Positions 14,850-24,250 of a stretch of 27,387 nucleotides of DNA are shown here, piece after piece. The notes under the pieces are model-generated. The model was not told where the DNA came from and searched no databases. It was given only the letters and a program-made list of their open reading frames with translations. The stretch covers positions 1 through 27,387 of the IMG/VR virus record IMGVR_UViG_3300006735_000183. The stretch is one strand, 5' to 3'. This stretch comes from a virus. Position 1 is the first letter of the stretch; each line of letters starts with the position of its first letter. The position numbers and the translations under genes are program-made.

Positions 14850-15775
14850 ATCCAAAAGGCGGAACAGAATTACAATTAGATTATCTATATAAGTATGTAG
14901 ATAATAGATTATTAGATCGTGTTCAAATAACAACATCTGTTCCAGAGAAAATACCTTTATCAAAAAGAAAGATAAATATTTTGTGGCAAAAAAATTCTTG
15001 GGATCAACCCAATTTGCATGATTGGTTTAAAAATAAAAACAATCATACTAAATATGATTGGTATGTATTTAATAGTCATTGGAATTATGAACACTTTACA
15101 AAATTTTTTGATCTACCTACACAAAGATGTGTTGTTATAAAAAATGGTATAGATAATATTACACCTAGAGAAATATCTTATAGTAAAGGTGATAAACTAA
15201 AAATTATACATCACTGTACACCATGGAGAGGTTTGAATGTATTGCTTGGTGCTATGCAATTAATAGAAGATAAAAATATAGAATTAGATGTTTATTCTAG
15301 TTGTGAAGTGTATGGAAAAGACTTTGCTGAAGCAAATGATAAAACTTACCAGGCTTTATACGACCAAGCAAAAAAATTACCAAACGTTAATTACATTGGT
15401 TACAAATCAAACGAGTATATAAAAGAACATTTAAAAGATTATCACATGTTTGTGTATCCTAGTATATGGGAAGAAACATTTTGCATATCTTTACTAGAAG
15501 CAATGGCAGCAGGCTTATATTGCGTAACAACTAATTATGGTGCTCTATACGAAACGGGAGCAGAGTTTCCTATGTATATTCCACACTGTAAAGATTATAA
15601 ATTTTTAGCAAGAAAATTCTCTATAGGTATAACATCTGCAAAACAAACCTTACATTTAGAACCGATTCAAGACCATTTGCGTAGACAAGTAAAATATGCT
15701 AATGTTTATTATGGATGGCCTAAAATATCCATGAGTTGGTTACAGTTATTGAAAGGTATATTAAATGAAAAATGA
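14846..15775 (+). CDS. Glycosyltransferase, GT4-like (GT-B fold)
   Basis: A 309-aa protein with the C-terminal GT4 signature: 'MFVYPSIWEETFCISLLEAM' (about residues 198-218) contains the E-x7-E nucleotide-sugar motif, followed by 'AAGLYCVTTNYGALYE'. 'HHCTPWRGLNVLLGAMQLI' (about 113-131) starts the second Rossmann domain. The N-terminus begins directly at the acceptor-side loop 'NPKGGTELQ'. An in-frame TAA immediately upstream shows it cannot extend, so the first strand is missing or replaced. It would transfer a sugar from a nucleotide donor. Acceptor unknown. Overlaps the next gene by 11 bases. Confidence 0.85.
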   Translation: MNPKGGTELQLDYLYKYVDNRLLDRVQITTSVPEKIPLSKRKINILWQKNSWDQPNLHDWFKNKNNHTKYDWYVFNSHWNYEHFTKFFDLPTQRCVVIKNGIDNITPREISYSKGDKLKIIHHCTPWRGLNVLLGAMQLIEDKNIELDVYSSCEVYGKDFAEANDKTYQALYDQAKKLPNVNYIGYKSNEYIKEHLKDYHMFVYPSIWEETFCISLLEAMAAGLYCVTTNYGALYETGAEFPMYIPHCKDYKFLARKFSIGITSAKQTLHLEPIQDHLRRQVKYANVYYGWPKISMSWLQLLKGILNEK

Positions 15776-16640
15776 TGATCCGATTTGGTTTGGCACAGGT
15801 AAAGAAGTGAAAGAAATAAATATTGGAGATCCTGTTTATAGAATTTTTGTAGGGACCCCTGTACACAGTGAAGTGTCCATACATTACACGCAAGCTCTTT
15901 TAAAGTTTCAACAAAAGTGTTTACAAAAAAATATACTTGTTAGTTTTACTTTATATAAATCATCTTTAGTTCAACAAGGTAGAAACTTAATTGTATCTGA
16001 ATTTATGAATGAGCCAACAGAGCATACACATTTATTGTTTATAGATTCAGACATAGACTTTAATGCAGAAACTATATTTAAAATGTTAGAAAAAGATAAA
16101 GATGTTATAGCAGCGCCTTACCCTATGAAGTACATTGATTGGCCTAAAGTGGAAAGACGTATGAAAGCTTTGAATCTTACAAGTATAGATGAAATATCTA
16201 AAGCAGGTTTTCATTACCCTGTAAAAGTAGAAGGTATGAATGAAGTTATAGTAGACGATGGTGTTGCAGAAGTAACTCATGCTCCTACAGGATGTATGTT
16301 AATTAAAAGAGATGTTATTAAAAAGATGATGAAACAATACCCTGATTTAAGAATACATCAACCAACCTTAATTAATGGTGTAGAAGATTATAAAAAGAAC
16401 TTCTACAATTTATTTGAATGTTTACATGACCCTAGTACTAAACAATATTTTGGTGAAGACTTTGGTTTTTGTAAAAGATGGACAGAAATGGGTGGTAAAA
16501 TACACTTATATTGTATGGATTTTATATCTCACACAGGTGAGTATGAGTATTGTGGAAGATATTGGGATGAGTTATTAGCATCTAAAAAAGCAATTGACGC
16601 AAGAGAAAAGAGCGTTGACGTGTCCAAAAAAATCACATAA
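15765..16640 (+). CDS. Glycosyltransferase, GT2-like (GT-A fold)
   Basis: A 291-aa protein. 'VYRIFVGTPVHSEVSIHYTQ' near the N-terminus and 'HTHLLFIDSDIDFNAETIF' with the metal-binding D94-S-D96 mark a GT-A fold transferase. 'PTGCMLIKRDVI' (about residues 175-186) and 'YFGEDFGFCKRW' with an acidic ED (about 228-239) correspond to the acceptor/catalytic part. Similar proteins are common in marine phages and large DNA viruses. It forms a cassette with the GT4-like and oxygenase genes upstream. Donor and acceptor unknown. Its stop codon lies inside the -10 box of the next promoter. Confidence 0.82.
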   Translation: MKNDDPIWFGTGKEVKEINIGDPVYRIFVGTPVHSEVSIHYTQALLKFQQKCLQKNILVSFTLYKSSLVQQGRNLIVSEFMNEPTEHTHLLFIDSDIDFNAETIFKMLEKDKDVIAAPYPMKYIDWPKVERRMKALNLTSIDEISKAGFHYPVKVEGMNEVIVDDGVAEVTHAPTGCMLIKRDVIKKMMKQYPDLRIHQPTLINGVEDYKKNFYNLFECLHDPSTKQYFGEDFGFCKRWTEMGGKIHLYCMDFISHTGEYEYCGRYWDELLASKKAIDAREKSVDVSKKIT

Positions 16641-16643
16641 AAT
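16615..16643 (+). promoter_or_regulatory. Sigma70-like promoter for the ejection genes
   Basis: TTGACG (16615-16620), 17 bases, TAAAAT (16638-16643). Each box differs from consensus at one position. The -35 lies inside the glycosyltransferase gene and the -10 contains its stop codon TAA. Transcription would start near 16650, about 40 bases before the ejection gene at 16691. A small TTAAG/CTTAA hairpin lies in that leader. Confidence 0.6.
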
Positions 16644-16690
16644 AACAGATTACAGGATCTTTAAGCCTGCCTTAACAATTTAGCTAAATT

Positions 16691-18328
16691 ATGACAATAT
16701 CTAGAGGACAGATGAATAGACAATTATACATGAGCGGTGGTATTATGAATATCGTGCCTAGAGAACAAGCACTATTAGGTGGTATCAAAAAAGCCGTTAA
16801 GAAAGTTACTAAAGGTGTAAAAGATATTGCAAGTTCTGATTTAGGTAAAGCTGCGTTAACTGCAGCTGCAATGTACTATGCTCCAGGAATTGGAATTAAA
16901 GCTCAGTTTGGTCCTGGCATATCAGGTTTAAAAGCAGCAGGAATAGCAGGTAAATCTGCACTTGGAAATTTTTTCTTAGGAACTCCTGGTGATATGGGTG
17001 GTAGAGTTGCAGGCACAGATTTACTTAGTAGAATATCTAAGGGTATAGGTTTTGGTAGTGGCACTGGTAAAGGTAGTGGATTTTTAACTAAAGGTTTAGC
17101 TTTAGCAGGAGTATCTACTTTTTTAACAAAGACACTTGGTATGTCAGAAGTACAAGCTGAAGAAGAATTAGCTAGAGATCCATCAAAATATTTAGAATTA
17201 TATTATAGAAATTTAAACCCACCAACTGCAGATACTAATTCAGAAGAGTATGAAGCACAGGTTAGAGAATTTGTTACAACTAACACATCAGAATATGCTG
17301 TAGGTGGTAGAGTAGGTTTTGCTGATGGTCCAGTATTACCACCAGACCCAACACAACCTGTAAATCCTTTTGGACCAAAACCAGGAGACTTTGGAATAGA
17401 AGAAGACATTCCAATAAAAATGGCATCTAATATAGAGAACGATAAAATATTAGAAGCTTTATTTGAAAAATATATAGACATGGGACTATCTCCTAAAGAT
17501 GCAGCAGAGGCAGCGCAAAAAGAATTTGAGAGAATGAGTATGATGAAAACAGAAGAAGGAAGAGGTTTAGCAGCTCTAGGTGGTAGAATTGGTTATAGCA
17601 TGGGAAGTGACATAGAAAAATTAGAAAGAGCTTTAGAGGAAGATGACATACAAGGTTTAGCAGCATTTGATAATCTTTCACCTTTAGAACTTAATGAATT
17701 ATTAGAAAAATTAAGAGAAAAAAAACTTAAAAAGATAAAACAAAAAGATTTAGATAGTATATACGACATGGGTAGAATGGGTGCTGCTGAGGGAACACCT
17801 ATGGGATTGCAAGGACTAGGTTCAATTATGGATGAAGAAGACATGGTTGTATTAATAACATACGATGAAGATGGTAATCGAAGATTAATACCAGTGCCAA
17901 GATCTTCAGTAATACCGGACATGAAAACAGGTAAAGATTTACCCCTTGTTTTTGATGATAAGATGGATAGCGAAGACATAGTTATACCTATGGATAAAGA
18001 AAAAATTTTAGAGGGTATAGTTCCAAGAAATAATAAAGCCACAGGTGATTCTGCAAGCATGAATGCCATGCAAGCGGCGGGCATCGAGGGTCTACCTATA
18101 AGACAAAATCCAAAAGGTGTTAAAGAGCTAGATCTTAGAAAAACAGGTGGATTTATACAACCTGTTGGTATAAAAGAAAAAGAAGATGATATCCCAGCGA
18201 TGTTATCCAACAACGAATTTGTATTTACAGCAGATGCTGTAAGAGGTGCAGGAGGCGGAGACGTCAATCTAGGTGCACAAAGGATGTATGACACTATGAA
18301 AAGATTAGAAGCAGGAGGAAAAGTATAA
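16691..18328 (+). CDS. Internal virion/ejection protein
   Basis: A 545-aa protein. The N-terminus 'MTISRGQMNRQLYMSGGIMN' followed by 'LLGGIKKAVKKVTKGVKDI', and the C-terminus 'DDIPAMLSNNEFVFTADAV' with 'GGGDVNLGAQRMYDTMKRLE', are of a form I associate with marine phage structural proteins. Residues 45-150 are Ala/Gly-rich and could insert in a membrane. Two 'GGR[VI]G[FY]' motifs occur, at about residues 205 and 298. The long middle is acidic and probably flexible. Such proteins are usually ejected into the host. No SD precedes 16691; the ATG at 16712, behind AGAGGA, is an alternative start. First gene after the 16615 promoter. Confidence 0.7.
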   Translation: MTISRGQMNRQLYMSGGIMNIVPREQALLGGIKKAVKKVTKGVKDIASSDLGKAALTAAAMYYAPGIGIKAQFGPGISGLKAAGIAGKSALGNFFLGTPGDMGGRVAGTDLLSRISKGIGFGSGTGKGSGFLTKGLALAGVSTFLTKTLGMSEVQAEEELARDPSKYLELYYRNLNPPTADTNSEEYEAQVREFVTTNTSEYAVGGRVGFADGPVLPPDPTQPVNPFGPKPGDFGIEEDIPIKMASNIENDKILEALFEKYIDMGLSPKDAAEAAQKEFERMSMMKTEEGRGLAALGGRIGYSMGSDIEKLERALEEDDIQGLAAFDNLSPLELNELLEKLREKKLKKIKQKDLDSIYDMGRMGAAEGTPMGLQGLGSIMDEEDMVVLITYDEDGNRRLIPVPRSSVIPDMKTGKDLPLVFDDKMDSEDIVIPMDKEKILEGIVPRNNKATGDSASMNAMQAAGIEGLPIRQNPKGVKELDLRKTGGFIQPVGIKEKEDDIPAMLSNNEFVFTADAVRGAGGGDVNLGAQRMYDTMKRLEAGGKV

Positions 18329-19149
18329 TGGCTGAAGTTGTAAGAACAGCCCCGGCAGAATTTATAGAAGCAGGTGCAAAAACATATCTAGACGATCTAA
18401 CAAAAGCAATTGGTGATTTTAAAGGACAAGACCTATCAAAAATTATGGGTCGACAATTTGTTGCTGGACCTAGTGCATTAACTACACAAGCAGAAGGTTT
18501 AACATCTGGCCTTGGTAGTTTTCAACCTTTCTTAACAAAAGCAGAAGGATTAACAGGACCTACAGCTTATCAAGCTTATATGTCTCCATATCAACAAGAT
18601 GTTATTGACACCACGTTAGCAGAGTTTGACAGGCAAACACAAGCTGGTTTACCTTCACTATCAGCTCAAGCAATAGGTGCAGGAGCATTTGGTGGTGGAA
18701 GACAAGGTGTTGCAGAAGCAGAATACTTAACAGGTCAAGCTAGAAACAGAGCAGCTTTACAAGCACAATTATTAGGTCAAGGTTTTGCTCAAGCACAGAA
18801 TTTAGCTGGAATAGATTTTTCTAGAAATATAAATTTAGCACAACAAAGCCCTGCGTTGTTGGGTCAACAGATTTCAGCACTAACAGGTTTAGGTGCTCAA
18901 CAAGGTGCAAGAGAACAACAATTACTAACAGCTGATCAGCAATTAGCATCAAGACAAGCCTTACAACCATTAGAAGCAGCGCAACAATTTGGTTCTGGTG
19001 TTACACAATTAATTGCAGGTTATCCTGGTAGAGAACAAATATTACCACCTGCACCAACACCTTCACCATTAGCTACAGGTTTAGGAACAGCATCAACACT
19101 AGCTGGTATTTATAGATTAATTAATCCAGCGCCAATAAAGTTTGCATAA
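18328..19149 (+). CDS. Internal virion protein, Ala/Gln-rich helical
   Basis: A 273-aa protein coupled to the preceding gene by TAATG. Characteristic segments are 'YMSPYQQDVIDTTLAEFDRQ' (about residues 85-104), 'GAGAFGGGRQGVAEAEYL' (118-135) and long Ala/Gln-rich helices after that. The proline-rich tail 'PPAPTPSPLATGLGTAS' precedes a short hydrophobic end. Proteins with this layout sit in the ejection gene block of marine and other podophages. It likely forms part of the internal core or the channel through the cell wall. No enzyme motif seen. Confidence 0.7.
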   Translation: MAEVVRTAPAEFIEAGAKTYLDDLTKAIGDFKGQDLSKIMGRQFVAGPSALTTQAEGLTSGLGSFQPFLTKAEGLTGPTAYQAYMSPYQQDVIDTTLAEFDRQTQAGLPSLSAQAIGAGAFGGGRQGVAEAEYLTGQARNRAALQAQLLGQGFAQAQNLAGIDFSRNINLAQQSPALLGQQISALTGLGAQQGAREQQLLTADQQLASRQALQPLEAAQQFGSGVTQLIAGYPGREQILPPAPTPSPLATGLGTASTLAGIYRLINPAPIKFA

Positions 19150-19150
19150 T

Positions 19151-20029
19151 ATGAGTAGAACGTTAAAAAGACCAATGTTTAGAAAAGGCGGAGAAGTCAT
19201 GGAAGGTATTATGACTGGTATCAAGCCTCGAGAAATGTTTTCAGAAAAAGGCGTGTCAAATGAAATGGCAGATCAATTAAAAAATATTCAAAGCAGAGTT
19301 AATTTAGTTGATGCTGTTGCTGGAGCAGGAGCTAGCCCATTAGCAAATCCATTAACACAATTTTTATTACAAACAGGTGCTAATTTAATTGGTGGAGAGG
19401 CTGCAGGTGGAACAAAACTACAAGAGATTGTAGGTGCAACTAGAAAACCTTTAGCGACTGCTGTTAAATCTCAACAATTAAAAGATGCAAGTAGAAGAAA
19501 AATAGCTGCATCTTTAATAGGAAAAATGGGCACGGGTGGTTTACAAAAATATATTTTACAAGCACGAGATGCATTTAAATTTGATCCTAAATTAAAAGAA
19601 AAATATGGCGGTAACGTACAGAAATATGCTTTAGAATTATTTCAAGACGATAGATTTAGACAAGGTAAATCATCAGCAACTATTTTAAGAGAGAGTCTAG
19701 ATAATGAAGCTGAAGGCATAATGAAAAGAGAGAGAAATAGAATAACTAAACAATCTTATTTTATACCATCAGCAGCTAAAGATATAGCTCAAGCAAAAGA
19801 CGCTTTAGTAAAAAACAAAACATTTCAAGAAGGTAAATTTAATATAGATAATAATTTATATTATCTACCACCGGAATCTGATTATAAACAGGGTGAGAAA
19901 AAAGGAACATTAATCACAGACGACGCAGATAGATTACAAATTAATAATCTCTACTACAATTACAATAATAAAACATGGTATCTTTATGACGGTGTAACAC
20001 TGACGCCTAAGTTTAAAACAAAGAGGTAA
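19151..20029 (+). CDS. Internal virion protein with KRPMFRKGGE start
   Basis: The ATG at 19151 is chosen over the in-frame TTG at 19142, giving 292 aa that begin 'MSRTLKRPMFRKGGEVMEGI'. Openings of this form recur in uncultured marine phage proteins. Residues about 45-85 are Ala/Gly-rich ('AVAGAGASPLANPLTQFLLQ' and 'TGANLIGGEAAGG'), followed by basic helices and a beta-rich C-terminal third with 'DADRLQINNLYYNYNNKTWY' and 'LYDGVTLTPKFK'. It is one base from the end of the gene before and 6 bases from the giant gene after it. Probable ejection or core protein. Confidence 0.7.
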   Translation: MSRTLKRPMFRKGGEVMEGIMTGIKPREMFSEKGVSNEMADQLKNIQSRVNLVDAVAGAGASPLANPLTQFLLQTGANLIGGEAAGGTKLQEIVGATRKPLATAVKSQQLKDASRRKIAASLIGKMGTGGLQKYILQARDAFKFDPKLKEKYGGNVQKYALELFQDDRFRQGKSSATILRESLDNEAEGIMKRERNRITKQSYFIPSAAKDIAQAKDALVKNKTFQEGKFNIDNNLYYLPPESDYKQGEKKGTLITDDADRLQINNLYYNYNNKTWYLYDGVTLTPKFKTKR

Positions 20030-20035
20030 TTTCAT

Positions 20036-23000
20036 ATGATTGATGAAAGAGAATTTATCCTCATTGAAGAAGATGAATTATTAGAAGAAGATAAAGTAGA
20101 AGATATTCCGAAAGACGCTGAGTTTATTTTAGAAACAGTAGAAGAAGAAACAGAGCAAACAGAAGAGCCTAAAGGTTTAGATGTATTAAAAGAAAAAGGC
20201 CTTATTTCAAAAGACAGTGTTACTGGAACTTTAATAGAAGAACAAATTAGAGGCGTTAGTAAAATTGTAGACAAAGTGCAAGGTAAAGAGGTAGAAGAAG
20301 ATGTATCTCTTGTAGAATCTTTAACTGGTGCAGGTATTAGTGCTGGTATAAAAATACCAAAAGGACTTGTAACGTTTGGAACTTTACTTACTGATATATT
20401 CAGAGATCAAGATATACCCGTAGACGAAACATTAACAGCTAAATTTAATGAAGCTTTTGAGCAAACAACGTTAGGTAAAATAGAACAAGCAGCTGAGGAT
20501 GTAGCAAGAGAAACAGCAGCAGGTAAAATTACAGAGGCTATTGGTCAGTTGTATGGTGCAGGTAAAATAGCAAAAAAAACTATTATACCAGTTGTGGAAA
20601 AAGGTTCTCAAAAAGTTAGACAGTTAGTAAACGCCGTTAAAACTGGTAGGTATGTTAAAACTACAAACAATATAAACGCAGCAAAAGCTGTAAAAAAAGC
20701 AAAAGATTTAAATAGAATAACGGGCAAAGATAAATTTATAGCTATAGCTGTTGGTGGAGGAGTTGGTGGTGGTTTTATTGTATCAGATGTAGAGGATATA
20801 GGTACGTTTGGTGATTGGGATTTTTTAGATTTTTTACCTACAGGACTAGATAGAGAACAAAAAGAATTAGGTGCAAAAGATGCACAAAGACAATTATTAA
20901 ATAGATTAAAATTTGGAGCTGAACTTGGTTTTCCCATTATACCAGCTGTAGTGGGCACAGGTAAAGTTGGCAAACTTCTTATGCAAAAAGGTAAAGAACT
21001 TACGTACAGTGATAGCATGTTAGAAAGATGGGTGGACAGATTTGTTGGTAAACCATTTAGATCTAGAAGTAATAAAACTCAAGAATTATTTGACGGTATA
21101 CAAAAATTAGAAGGTAAAAAATCTTCAATAAAAGTATTAGCACAAGATGCTTCTAGAAATTTTGATGATAGATTAAGAGAGATTTCAAAAGAAACAAGTG
21201 GCGCGGCGCAAGCAGTAAAAGATCCAGATATGTTTTCTAAAACTATATCTGAATTTATGTTCAAAAGCACTGACGATGTTGTTACCAAAAACAATATAAT
21301 TTTTCCTGGATTTGCAAAACAAAGCACAAAAAAGTTTACAGAGTCCTTAGATAAATTAGGGGTGTCTAAAAAATCTACAAACAAAATAATATCAGATGCT
21401 ACAGCTTTTAGAGAAACTGCAGCCAAATTAAAAAACTTAATTTCAGCTAGTAAAAATGTAACAGTAGGAAAAGAAAAATTAAATAAAATATTAAATGAAA
21501 GAGTTAAAAATGTTTTATCAGTAGATTATAAAATTATTGATGACAATAGAGGTTTATTTAATGGATTTAAACCTGCGGCTGAAGATATGAAAGTAGTTGC
21601 TAATATTTTAAAAAGATATGCAAGAGATAATGGAAAAAAATTAGATGATGATACAGCTAATAAATTAGTTAACGACATAACTAAAAACGCATTTAGAGAT
21701 AAAACAACAAAAGAAATATTGTTTGATATTGGAGAACAAAGTGCTTTAGCAGATAAAGCAGTGCAAAGAGTTAATATGGGTAAATATATTACCACAGGTA
21801 AATTTAAATCAGATGGTAAAGGTAGTTTGATACAAACAGAATCTGATCTTAATGCATTTAAAAAATTATTTGGTGAGTACAGAGATGTACAAAAAGGTAT
21901 ATACAATGTATCATCTGAACTTGCAGAATCAGTTGCAAGAGATAATTTTTATCAAACGTTGTTAGATGAAAGCAAAAGAATTGCAGCAGCCATTAAGCAA
22001 GGCAACCCTGACATTATTAGGGCTGCAGAAGGTAGACCCATATTTTTTAAAAATTATAACGATGCTGTAGTAAATTTACCAAATCAAGAAATATCTAAGG
22101 TGCCTTTAAGTTTAAAATCAGGCTTGCCTGAAACAATCTATAAGAGTCCACTAGATGGATATTTTACAACAGTTCCGTACGGTGAAGCTATTAGAGTAGG
22201 AGATGCTGTGGTAGGTAGTCCACTTACAAGAAGTTTAGCTTACAGAATGTTTAACTTAATACCAAAAGGTTTATCACAAGCTGCAAAAACTATTTTAGGT
22301 CCTTTTACACATGCAAGAAACTTTTTTTCTTCAATGTTTACAACAATACATAGAGGAAACATATTAATACGACCATCAAAGATTGCAGAGTTTTTAAACA
22401 GATCTAGAAAAACTGTACAACCTCAACTGTTATATAGAATGACGGGTAATCCAAGATTTAGAAATATGCCCGAAGATCAATCGTTGTATAGATTTTTATT
22501 AGAGGAAGGTGTTACTAATCAAAACATTGTAGCTAAAGAGCTAGAGGGAATATTTGACGATATAGCACAAGTTAGAACAGCTAACATGTCAGCCGATCAA
22601 TTTTTTAATAAAATATTAAACACAGGCACACGTAAATTTAAAAGACTGTATGATGTTGCTCAAGATTTATACACAGCAGAAGATGATTTTTTTAGAGTAT
22701 ATAATTTTTTAGCAGAGTTTTATAAATTAGATAATGCATTTAATATTGCAATTAAAAAAGGTATTAAGGATATAAATGGTAAAGTAGTAACACAAGCAAC
22801 TAAACCAACAGATCTTGATTTAATGAAAGAAGCAGCAGAAATTGTAAGACAAACTGTGCCTAATTATGCATACGTATCTGATTTTGTAAAAAGTGTTAGA
22901 CGTTCACCACTTGGAAGTTTCGCAGCTTTCCCTGCAGAAATATATAGAACAGGTGTAAACACAACTGCAAGAGCGTTAAAAGAAATCAAAGATCCTGTAA

Positions 23001-24250
23001 GAAAACAAATTGGTTATAATAGTTTAGTGGGTCAAGCAGCTACTTATACTGCAATACCTGTGATAGCTACAGAAGCATTTAGGTATTTATACGGAATAAC
23101 TAGAAATCAAGTTAATGCTATAAGAGAAGTATTACCAACATGGTCAGAAGATAATACTATTTTACCTGTATATGAGGATGGTAAATATAAATACATAGAT
23201 TTTAGTCATGGCTTTTTTTATGACACAATGATCCAACCTGTGCAAACTACACTAGCAACTGTGCAAAGAGATCCTAATTCACCGTTAGTTCCACAACTTT
23301 TAGATGGTATGGTAAAATCTATAGGAAAAGTTTTTGAACCTTTTATTCAAGAATCTATTTGGACAGGTGTTGTGTTAGATATATTTGCTAGAAAGGGTAA
23401 AACAAAAGAGGGTAGACAAATATGGAATGAGAGAGATGAACCAGGAGATAAACTTTCTGCAGCAATAGCGTATGCAGCTAAAGAATTGTCACCAGGATCT
23501 AGAGAACAGTTAATTAGGTTATACAAAGCTTTAACGGATCAGACTGTAAAAGGCACAAAGTATGAAATACCAGATGAACTTATGGGATTATTTGGATTTA
23601 GAAAAGTGCCACTTGATCTTGAAAAGACTCTTAATTTTAGAATACAAGAATTTAAAAGAGACGAACGAAATGAACGTAATTTAATATATAGAGGCACAAG
23701 AACAGGAGATCCTGTAAAAGACGAAAATCAAATTATTAGGCAATATATAAAAGCCAACAGACAAAGATTAGAAACATACAATAAAATGCGTAGATTGTAT
23801 GACGCTGTAAAAGTTTTAGGTTTAAGAGATAAAAAAATAGCAGAGGAATTTGACGATCGAGGTGCAATGAACTTATATGCTTTTATAGAAGACAATAAAT
23901 TTAAACCATTCTCTATAAGTGATAATGTTATTGCAGCGTATGAAAAAGAGTCTAAAGAAAAAGGTATACCAAATCCTTTAAACAATAGAATATTAAAACA
24001 ACTAGGTAAAATAGAAAATAAATTATACAAACAAAAATTAAATCAAAATTTTATATTGAATGAGGAGGAGTATTTATTACCAGAACCAAATACTAGTATG
24101 GTTCCACCATTACCAGAACAACCTATGCCAAATGCAGCGATAGTACAAAGTCCGCCACCTATGACTGAAACAGGGTTGACTACGATGGAACAGGCGTTAT
24201 TATCAGAAGAAGAAAAAATGATAACACTTAAAAACAGAGGATTATTATAA
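20036..24250 (+). CDS. Giant internal virion protein, T7 gp16-like role
   Basis: A 1404-aa protein, the largest in the window, placed where podophages carry the large internal core protein. The first 45 residues are highly acidic. Residues 232-262 hold a Gly-rich hydrophobic stretch ('FIAIAVGGGVGGGFIVSDVE'). A long Lys/Asp-rich helical middle follows. Conserved-looking parts are 'LGPFTHARNFFSSMFTTIHR' (near 755) and 'FVKSVRRSPLGSFAAFPAEI' (near 952). I see no clear lytic transglycosylase motif. By analogy it is ejected and helps DNA cross the envelope. It overlaps the next gene by one base (TAATG). Confidence 0.75.
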   Translation: MIDEREFILIEEDELLEEDKVEDIPKDAEFILETVEEETEQTEEPKGLDVLKEKGLISKDSVTGTLIEEQIRGVSKIVDKVQGKEVEEDVSLVESLTGAGISAGIKIPKGLVTFGTLLTDIFRDQDIPVDETLTAKFNEAFEQTTLGKIEQAAEDVARETAAGKITEAIGQLYGAGKIAKKTIIPVVEKGSQKVRQLVNAVKTGRYVKTTNNINAAKAVKKAKDLNRITGKDKFIAIAVGGGVGGGFIVSDVEDIGTFGDWDFLDFLPTGLDREQKELGAKDAQRQLLNRLKFGAELGFPIIPAVVGTGKVGKLLMQKGKELTYSDSMLERWVDRFVGKPFRSRSNKTQELFDGIQKLEGKKSSIKVLAQDASRNFDDRLREISKETSGAAQAVKDPDMFSKTISEFMFKSTDDVVTKNNIIFPGFAKQSTKKFTESLDKLGVSKKSTNKIISDATAFRETAAKLKNLISASKNVTVGKEKLNKILNERVKNVLSVDYKIIDDNRGLFNGFKPAAEDMKVVANILKRYARDNGKKLDDDTANKLVNDITKNAFRDKTTKEILFDIGEQSALADKAVQRVNMGKYITTGKFKSDGKGSLIQTESDLNAFKKLFGEYRDVQKGIYNVSSELAESVARDNFYQTLLDESKRIAAAIKQGNPDIIRAAEGRPIFFKNYNDAVVNLPNQEISKVPLSLKSGLPETIYKSPLDGYFTTVPYGEAIRVGDAVVGSPLTRSLAYRMFNLIPKGLSQAAKTILGPFTHARNFFSSMFTTIHRGNILIRPSKIAEFLNRSRKTVQPQLLYRMTGNPRFRNMPEDQSLYRFLLEEGVTNQNIVAKELEGIFDDIAQVRTANMSADQFFNKILNTGTRKFKRLYDVAQDLYTAEDDFFRVYNFLAEFYKLDNAFNIAIKKGIKDINGKVVTQATKPTDLDLMKEAAEIVRQTVPNYAYVSDFVKSVRRSPLGSFAAFPAEIYRTGVNTTARALKEIKDPVRKQIGYNSLVGQAATYTAIPVIATEAFRYLYGITRNQVNAIREVLPTWSEDNTILPVYEDGKYKYIDFSHGFFYDTMIQPVQTTLATVQRDPNSPLVPQLLDGMVKSIGKVFEPFIQESIWTGVVLDIFARKGKTKEGRQIWNERDEPGDKLSAAIAYAAKELSPGSREQLIRLYKALTDQTVKGTKYEIPDELMGLFGFRKVPLDLEKTLNFRIQEFKRDERNERNLIYRGTRTGDPVKDENQIIRQYIKANRQRLETYNKMRRLYDAVKVLGLRDKKIAEEFDDRGAMNLYAFIEDNKFKPFSISDNVIAAYEKESKEKGIPNPLNNRILKQLGKIENKLYKQKLNQNFILNEEEYLLPEPNTSMVPPLPEQPMPNAAIVQSPPPMTETGLTTMEQALLSEEEKMITLKNRGLL

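Noticed and set aside
16660-16676. TTAAG-CCTGC-CTTAA hairpin as a terminator
   Set aside because: Only 5 A/T-rich base pairs and no T-run afterwards.
17593-18294. Minus-strand open frame of 233 codons
   Set aside because: Ser/Leu/Ile-rich low-complexity translation lying wholly inside the ejection protein gene. Typical antisense shadow of an AT-rich gene.
20608-21906. Several minus-strand open frames inside the 1404-aa gene
   Set aside because: Hydrophobic, Ser/Leu/Phe-rich translations without start signals; the plus-strand gene is continuous and convincing.
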